This document shows, one piece after another, positions 57,781-64,000 of a stretch of 64,000 nt of DNA. The DNA comes from Carposina sasakii. Its lineage: Eukaryota; Arthropoda; Insecta; Lepidoptera; Carposinidae. Position 1 is the first letter of the stretch. Every line of letters starts with the position of its first letter. A program made the position numbers and the translations under genes. The stretch covers positions 8,060,001-8,124,000 of the forward strand of contig CP053154.1 of assembly GCA_014607495.2 (NCBI GenBank), read 5' to 3'. A model generated the notes under the pieces. It ran no database searches. It worked only from the letters and a program-made list of their open reading frames with translations, and had not been told where the DNA came from.

Positions 57781-60700
57781 ATGCCTTTCAAACCAGCAGA
57801 TAACCCCAAGTGCCCCAAATGCGGCAAGTCCGTATACGCCGCCGAGGAGAGAGTCGCCGGTGGACTTAAATGGCACAAAACATGCTTCAAATGCGGTAAG
57901 AATTCTGGAAATCTTGCATAAATAGATAGTTATAGGTATTACCGGTTGGATGCAGGCCACTTTGGACCGGTCGGAATGGAGGTTTTTAGGGGAGGCCTAT
58001 GTTTAGAAGTGGACTTCTCAAGGCTGAGAATGATGATGAGTTATCTGCTCTAAGCTTTGTCTGTATGTTAAATTTTCATTTTAAAACAGCTGGACGAATG
58101 TTGATTTCTAAATACATGATAGGTTGAGGAAATAGTAGCATACAAACAAAAAAAAATATCACGATGAAATATTGCTTCCTCGAAATGTTACTTTTGTAGT
58201 CCACGTGGACTTCTATCTATGTTTCCTTCCTTCCTGTGAATAGATTTTTAAGCTACTAATACGGAGATGAGTAACAAACAACCTAAGGATTGTATCCCGA
58301 AGAAATAACTTTCCAGTCAAAGTAATTATTAATTTACTAAGTCCCTTATTTTGTTGTGCAACTTTAGCTCAATGTCAAGAAATAAGGACATTAACATTTA
58401 AAAAAAGATTGTAACACACAATAACAAATTAATCTAAATTCTTTCTTGATATTGACCTAAATAAAATTGTTACGGGTCCAAGTGAATGGTTTTTTATACT
58501 TACCTACGCACTTTGGTGAATTTTCATTGGAGTGAAGTGCAGGGTGTTAATAAATCGATTATTAAATAAAAAAAGCATTAGGTATGTGGTGACTGTAGGT
58601 ATTCTTGGGTCGATAAAATAAAATCCACGTGTCCCCTACGTTATTAAGTATAATAAGAAGATGGAAGTCATAAAAGCTGGGTTAATAAGTTCATCATTAG
58701 GTACAGCAATTATGTCCACTGCTGAACACAGGCCTCCCTAAATGACCTCGACTGCGACCGGTTGGTAGCGGCCTGCATCCAACTGATCCTGACTAGGTCA
58801 TCCATCCATGTTATGGGTGGCCTGTTCACGGCACACATTACATATTGCTATACAATAAAGGAAACTTGCCTAAAAGGTTAAGTGTCTAAAGCTTGCATCA
58901 CGCCTTTGGCTTAGTCTAAACTAAACCTACGAGTAAAATGAAATAAAGTCCCGGAAAATCAACTAGTTTTGGATAATTTCTAAGTTTCGACTGGCTTGAG
59001 ATACCTATGGGGACGGCTTTAGATACTTACCTAAGTAATCTAGAGTTAGGTATTTGTTTGTAATCCTGTAGCAAGATTTCGTCTTTATAATTTACAAGTG
59101 GATATCCGTGAATTTGTCCGCGTGGACTGCAAAAAAAAACAAAATGTCGAAATTATCCAGGATAAAAATATTTTCCCGGGATAAAATGTGTTAATCCAGG
59201 GTGTCAGCTAACTCCATACCAAATTTTATTAAAATCGCTCCAGCCGTTTTTACATGAAAGAGTAACAAACATCCATCCATTCATCTATCCATACTTACAA
59301 ACTTTCGCGTTTATAATATTAGTAGAATATTACCGTCAATAACATCCCGGTTATTTCTGAACAAATACCTTAGAATATAAGTTTACTAAATATAATTACT
59401 AATTTTGAGTCTGTTTATTATACAGGACTTTGCGGAAAGCCCCTTGACTCCACCAACTGTTCAGAACACGAGGGTGAAATTTTCTGCAAAAACTGCCACG
59501 CGCGCAAATTCGGACCTAAAGGCTACGGTTTCGGCGGTGGTGCTGGCTGTCTGTCCATGGACACCGGATCCCATCTGCAAGACACGTAAGTAGATACCCT
59601 CTGAAACTCCCGCCGCCCGCGCCACTGAGGGTCTTTCCTTATCTAAGGTCGCACGACGGCCGGCCTAAAGGCCCGTACGTAACAAGATTAACCGCGTGTA
59701 TATAAACTCATAGCAAGTAGAAAGTGCGCGCTAGGCTGTAAATTACGAGCCGCCTGACAAATGCATGACCAGTCTTCGTTTATGTCGCAACAGGAATTGA
59801 GTACGAGGAGCAGTCTGCAGAGCATGGGACGCCGACACACATCTCGGCCAAACACCGGTGCCTCATGAACGCACGCCATTCTTACTTTAAATTTAGTTAG
59901 GGTTATTTATTCGCTATCGCTTAATTTATATTGTTTATCGGTCTAATATTTAATATAAAACCAAATAAAAGAGTCGACTACCAAAAACTTAGTTGTGTTA
60001 CCGTGTCGGAGGGCGGTCGAAGCCGGCACGGGTCCTTGCGGTGCCGCCAGGATCCGCGCCAGATCGAGCGCCCTCCCACCCTTCCCCCTCCCTTCCAACC
60101 GGGACTACCCGCAGAGGAGCAATGGTGAGAAACCAATTTGTAAAGCCTCAGCACGGCTTCGCAATTGCTCCAGATGCACCTAGATGGCATGCGCATTGTA
60201 CTTCCTTCTGGTATAATAACTTTCTTCGCTTCTATCTTTTAACCTTCTACTAACGCTTCCGTCTTAGCTTTAACAGTAGCCTAAATGTGATGGGATAAGG
60301 AAAGCGCCCTCTTTGTAATAGCAGTAGGCCGTACACGGATCGATGCGGAGCGGGCGGCCGGGAGCTATTACCTTCTCCCATTACGGCGGAGGTGCACCGC
60401 CGCATCAGCTTCGCCAGTTCCGTGTGACCGTGTTAGACTAGGGAAGGCCGGCATTTAGCCCGGCAGGCTTTTAACATTTCTTCTAAAACGTTGCTCGACA
60501 CATTGCTTCTGGTGAATTGTTTGTGATCTAAGTTTGTACACAGGGTTGAACGGGAGGTAAAGACTAACGGCGCTTGCTTGGAACCGCGTGTGATCGCGAA
60601 GGCGCCGCCCGGTGAGGGCTGCCCCCGTTGCGGTGGCTATGTCTACGCTGCCGAGCAGATGTTGGCTCGCGGAAAGGTCAGTTCTCGATTCTTCGACATG

Positions 60701-63700
60701 AAACGGCATCCATCTATCAAATTCATAACGCTGATTTGCTTCGTTGGATACATTGAAAGAGCTTAAATGAAAACATTAAATATTGAATGAAAATGCTTGT
60801 TTCTTATTATGCCGTAGGGCTATCACAGGCGATGCTTCAAGTGCCTAAGTTGCAACAGGACACTTGACTCAATGATGCACTGTGATGGTCCGGACATGGA
60901 TATATATTGTCGAGGTATCTAAATGTGGGTTTACCAATCGTATCCCGTCCAAACTTGTGCCACTAACACCATATATCTTGTGATAACCGTCTGTACGGAT
61001 TATCAGACTACCCGCATGTCCCTCACTGTTCACTATATGTCCAGGCGTGGCACAGGGAGTGTTTCAAGTGCGGCGACTGCGCTAAACGACTGGACTCCAC
61101 CAACTGTTGCGAAGGCCCTGACAAAGACATTTATTGCAAAGGTTGGTTCCTCTTCCGTTTACACTTTAACTTTTCATTTGTACATATTATCCTTTTATGA
61201 TTTTATCTAATATGATAATTGAAAACTGTTATCGGTAGCATTCAATTTATCCTGTGTTTTTTAACAATCCCGTGTTCTCCATTAATTGTATTTGATGTTT
61301 TTTCTGTAGTATGCTATGCCAAGAAGTTCGGTCCTAAGGGCTACGGTTATGGCAAGGGTGCTGGTGTCTTGCAGAGCGACCCTAACGTCAATGGGTAAGG
61401 ATGGAGTGGACTGGAGAGCTGGCTTTTTTATAACCATAACCATAATTTTTTATAACATATAGAAGGCACAACTGCTTAATTTCTAGATATGTAGAGTTAG
61501 GTTTCCACAAATGTAATTATGCTATGCTTACGAATCTAATGCTTTGCTTTCGCTATAGGATGTTACGCGCAAAGATTTGGTCCACGAGGTGTCGGACATG
61601 GGGGGATGTCAACTCTTGGTCTTATGTGTGATATAAGAGACTTGGAATGGCAAAGGTACATCGATGTAGAGTGAACCCTGTGGACGGTCTATAAGACTTA
61701 CAAACCACATTAAATGTCCTCACAACTCATAACAAGTAACCTGACCATATTAACACATCATTACTATTTACTTATATAGACTGCTTTGGCAAATACTTGG
61801 CTAGTTTATACTAACATATTAAATGAAATGGTTTGATTCGTAATCTAATTGTTATATCATTAATTAAATAATAATACACTTGTCTTAATGTAGGTAGATA
61901 TTCTTTATAAAAAATTTAAGAAAAAATAACGTTCCATAACATGTTACGCAGACTTCTCAAGTTACATGACAGGTTTAGGTTATTTCCATCGCATAGTCAC
62001 TTTCATAAAAACAGCTTATAATACAAACAAGAGATGGCAACACGCCAGGTTGGAAATAGCACGCGCTCTCCGCTCTCCAATGGACTAATTTTAATATCGG
62101 CGGTCTAACCACGGCTTCTGAGCAAGATGTTATATGACGCTTGTGCCATGCCACAAGTTCGCCCATATATCTCCTGGTTAATGGGCCAGAGCGAAATGAG
62201 GGATGCAATGGCATTTTGTTTACAAAGTTACATCATTTTAATGAGCGGCTTTTCATAGCGATAACGGTTCTTTTTGTACTTGTATGATAGATTTTGATAT
62301 AGCTATTACACATTATTGACATAGCCAAATGTGTGTAATTGGTCCTTTTGAGCTGATCAATATTTGTGTAACGTATCAATGAATTTTGATTAATAGTTAG
62401 TTAAGTACTACATTTTAGATCATAATGAGTGTATTCTTCAAATAAAAATTATAATCGGTGTCAGATTGTTCAATTCGATTATTCAAGAAAAAAACGCGTG
62501 GCTTTACCTAGGTAGTCATACTCATCAACTATATAATTTTTTCCGAAATCAATAAAGACCAGAACGTTCGAAAATTAACCTGTAACATTTGAACAGCGAA
62601 CAAGCCCCGAAGACCACCCTGATCGACACCACCTCAATCATGGCGCCAGCCGGCAAAGGTTGCCCAAGGTGCGGAGGCGTAGTTTTCGCTGCTGAGCAGG
62701 TCCTTGCCAAGGGCCGCGAATGGCATCGCAAGTGCTTCAAGTGCCGTGACTGCACGAAGACCCTCGACTCCATTATTGCCTGCGATGGCCCGAACGGCGA
62801 GGTCTACTGCAAAACCTGCTACGGCAAGAACTGGGGCCCTCACGGCTACGGCTTCGCTTGCGGATCCGGTTTCCTGCAGACCGATGGCTTGACGTAAGTA
62901 TTTTAATAACTAGATATATCTTATGTAGATAGCTATTTACTTTATACAGGATGATTTTTTGTCGTCGACGTTCCCGAAAACTACGGAATCTCCTCATCAT
63001 CGCGATCATTTTTCTCCATGGAAGCATACCTGGGAAGTGTCTGGTTTCCAAAATATTAGGGTCCAAAGTTGAGTAAATAGACTGCATTTTTCTGCATAAA
63101 TACACATAGACGCACGTAGCAAGATTTTTTCACGAGAAATAATTAATATCTGTCTATAAATAAACTAGCATAAACACTAGACACTATAAATTTCGCCAGA
63201 TCAAGTAATTAAAAAAAATTAAAAAAAAAAAATCCCAGCATTTTTTTTGGAATAAACTTACTTTATTTTATGTATAGAGTACGCACCCTTCGTTAAAGGT
63301 GGCCACAAAAAAACATTCTGTATAATTTATCATATGTGTATTTATTTATATAGCTACAATTTTAGGGTATCTACGACATTCGTAGTACAGCTACGATTCG
63401 TAGTCAGTTTTCGTAGCATTAATAGTGTAGAAAGAAATAATGGAGATGATCTAGTTTATTTTTTATTTTCGCAAAATAGAAACAATTAAATCTTACTAGC
63501 CAGGCATGTATCAAAGCTTAGGTCCTTTTAGAGGCTGTAAAATGTACATGTTTATCATTAGATTAAAATTAATCCATATTGTTATAGCGAGGACCAAATT
63601 TCGGCCAGCCGTCCGTTCTACAACCCCGATACCACCTCCCTGATGGCTCCGAAGGGCCAGGGCTGCCCTCGCTGTGGTGGCATGGTCTTCGCGGCCGAAC

Positions 63701-63720
63701 AACAACTCGCTAAGGGAACT
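57781..63720 (+). CDS. Mlp84B: Muscle LIM protein Mlp84B type, 3' exons beyond window
   Basis: Long-form exons: 57781-57895, 59426-59585, 60544-60676, 61045-61141, 61310-61394, 62597-62893 and 63588-63720; the phases join without error to 340 codons. The 5' acceptor at 57761 (TTTTTGCAG) precedes the start by 19 bases. LIM1 has CPKC, HKTC, CGLC and CKNC, followed by the glycine-rich [15 protein letters not shown]2 starts [16 protein letters not shown]3 (one exon) starts [13 protein letters not shown], and LIM4 begins [13 protein letters not shown] and is cut after its first zinc pair. Tandem CRP-like LIM domains each followed by GPKGYG/GPHGYG are diagnostic of insect Mlp84B, a Z-disc and muscle-attachment protein; fly Mlp84B has five LIM domains. 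Introns at AARGK| and LAKGT| fall at equivalent points in LIM2 and LIM4. Isoform options are described separately. Confidence 0.95.
57935..58035 (+). repeat. RTE LINE tail fragment in Mlp84B intron 1
   Basis: CCGGTTGGATGCAGGCCACT, GACCGGTCGGAATGGAGGTT and GGGGAGGCCTATG match the nucleotide end of the LINE at 53430-53515, followed by a GATGATGA tail. Confidence 0.8.
58695..58805 (-). repeat. RTE LINE tail fragment, minus strand
   Basis: Reverse complement of the same region: TGTCCACTGCTGAACACAGG, GACCGGTTGGTAGCGGCCTG and CATCCAACTGATCCTGACTA. Confidence 0.75.
59095..59326 (+). repeat. GGACGCCCGCGACT dispersed repeat, short-tail form, diverged head
   Basis: The head is worn (GTGGATATCCGTGAATTTGT) but the body CCGCGTGGACTGCAAAAAAA and the tail TTTCGCGTTTATAATATTAG are clear. 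It lies 100 bp before the second Mlp84B exon. Confidence 0.8.
59586..59969 (+). terminator. Mlp84B: Possible alternative end of Mlp84B: in-donor stop and intronic poly(A) signal
   Basis: If the donor after 59585 is not used, the frame reads ACG then TAA (59587-59589), the TAA being part of the GTAAGT donor itself. This gives a 92-residue single-LIM protein. AATAAA follows at 59964-59969. Single-LIM muscle LIM proteins of this size are known in insects, which supports the reading. Confidence 0.55.
59590..60543. other. Mlp84B intron 2 with GC-rich blocks
   Basis: Blocks at 59995-60125 and 60330-60430 are much more GC-rich than the rest and have open frames on both strands, but no LIM-like sequence or good splice pairs. 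They may be regulatory or part of the short isoform's 3' UTR. Confidence 0.35.
60818..60914 (+). CDS. Mlp84B: Mlp84B alternative exon 4b (LIM2 core)
   Basis: 97 nt, acceptor GCCGTAG, donor CGAG|GTATCT, entered in phase 0 and left in phase 1. It encodes [20 protein letters not shown] and [12 protein letters not shown]. It carries the H-C-C-C and C ligands needed in the middle of a LIM domain, at the same spacing as exon 4a, 130 bp downstream. About half the residues are shared with 4a. It is probably used in place of 4a. Confidence 0.8.
61045..61141 (+). CDS. Mlp84B: Mlp84B alternative exon 4a (LIM2 core)
   Basis: 97 nt, acceptor ATGTCCAG, donor AAAG|GTTGGT, phases identical to exon 4b. It encodes [20 protein letters not shown] and [12 protein letters not shown], closer to the usual Mlp84B LIM2. 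Joining both 4a and 4b (194 nt) would break the frame, so they should be mutually exclusive. Confidence 0.85.
61559..61674 (+). CDS. Mlp84B: Mlp84B alternative terminal exon 5b
   Basis: Acceptor TTCGCTATAG, entered in phase 1 like exon 5a (61310). It reads [20 protein letters not shown], then [18 protein letters not shown] and TGA at 61672-61674. The first C completes the LIM2 zinc site (YCRGC) and GPRGVGHGG matches the glycine-rich tail after a LIM domain. With exon 4b or 4a it ends the protein at 206 residues with two LIM domains. Candidate poly(A) hexamers (AATAAA) occur near 62440 and 62550. Confidence 0.7.
62943..63188. mobile_element. Dispersed repeat, family D, copy 2
   Basis: TATACAGGATGATTTTTTGT to GACACTAT, collinear with 27672-27916 (shared CTACGGAATCTCCTCATCAT and AGTAAATAGACTGC). 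It lies in the Mlp84B intron after LIM3. Confidence 0.75.
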
Positions 63721-64000
63721 GTAAGTAGCTCTATTCGGTATTTATATTTCTTAATGTTTATGTTATATATATACATAATTATAGATACACACGTTTAGCT
63801 TAGTGAAGATAGGTATAAATACATAATCAGTTAAAGTTACTAGCTTATCGCCAGAGAGAACACGCGAGTTTCTTATGACGGGAGGAAATACAATTTAACC
63901 TAAGCCCCGCATCAGCACAAGATTAGCAGTTTATGTTACACCTACTGGATATTTGATCATCCTAGCTAGTGCATATATTAAATTCGATATAATAGGTAGT
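63721..64000. other. Mlp84B intron continuing past the window
   Basis: It starts with the consensus donor GTAAGT. The next exon, expected to complete LIM4, is not reached. Confidence 0.8.

Noticed and set aside
1..64000. CRISPR arrays, bacterial operons, rRNA genes, riboswitches
   Set aside because: Nothing of the kind is present; the sequence is eukaryotic, with introns, poly(A) signals and insect repeats.

Overview
This is nuclear DNA from an insect, almost certainly a moth or butterfly. It is AT-rich, has short exons with GT-AG introns, and has no bacterial-style operons. Dispersed repeats that I recognise from lepidopteran genomes are common: the GGACGCCCGCGACT family, RTE LINE tails ending in (TGA)n, tRNA-headed SINEs, and MITEs ending in CAGGGTGT. 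Most of the many short ORFs are chance.

Layout. 1-18257 is non-coding and is probably the intron upstream of the Phox2-type exons; it holds several GC-richer blocks that look like conserved regulatory DNA. 18258-18465 and 21154-21353 are the last two exons of a paired-class homeobox gene (Phox2/PHDP type), with a poly(A) signal near 22267. 24904-26755 is a complete Mp20 gene (muscle calponin/transgelin) with TATA box, initiator, four coding exons and poly(A) signal. 29748-29918 is a second TATA promoter with a first exon, which I suspect starts Mlp84B. 57781-63720 onward is the Mlp84B-type muscle LIM gene: LIM1-LIM3 are complete, LIM4 is cut by the window edge. It shows two equal-length alternative exons, an alternative terminal exon, and a stop codon built into a splice donor, so 1-LIM, 2-LIM and multi-LIM isoforms are all encodable.

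The 28 kb between 29.9 and 57.7 kb is filled with nested mobile DNA. An ~8.56 kb element with CACTG...CAGTG ends (31489-40045) interrupts an RTE LINE fragment and carries a multi-exon SAM-domain gene, a Jockey-like LINE fragment and several MITEs. An apparently intact 3852-bp DNA transposon (48291-52142) has near-perfect 32-bp terminal inverted repeats, an ATAT target duplication, repeated subterminal motifs and a single 799-codon ORF of an uncharacterised RNase H-like family. A young RTE insertion (53059-53538) has a 10-bp target duplication. An old, diverged triplication with an exon-like segment lies at 52.7-56.1 kb.

The strongest candidates for something undescribed are the 3.85-kb transposon, the CACTG element carrying the SAM gene, and the alternative LIM2 exons of Mlp84B. 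All functional statements come from reading the sequence and remembered family features; no database search was run.
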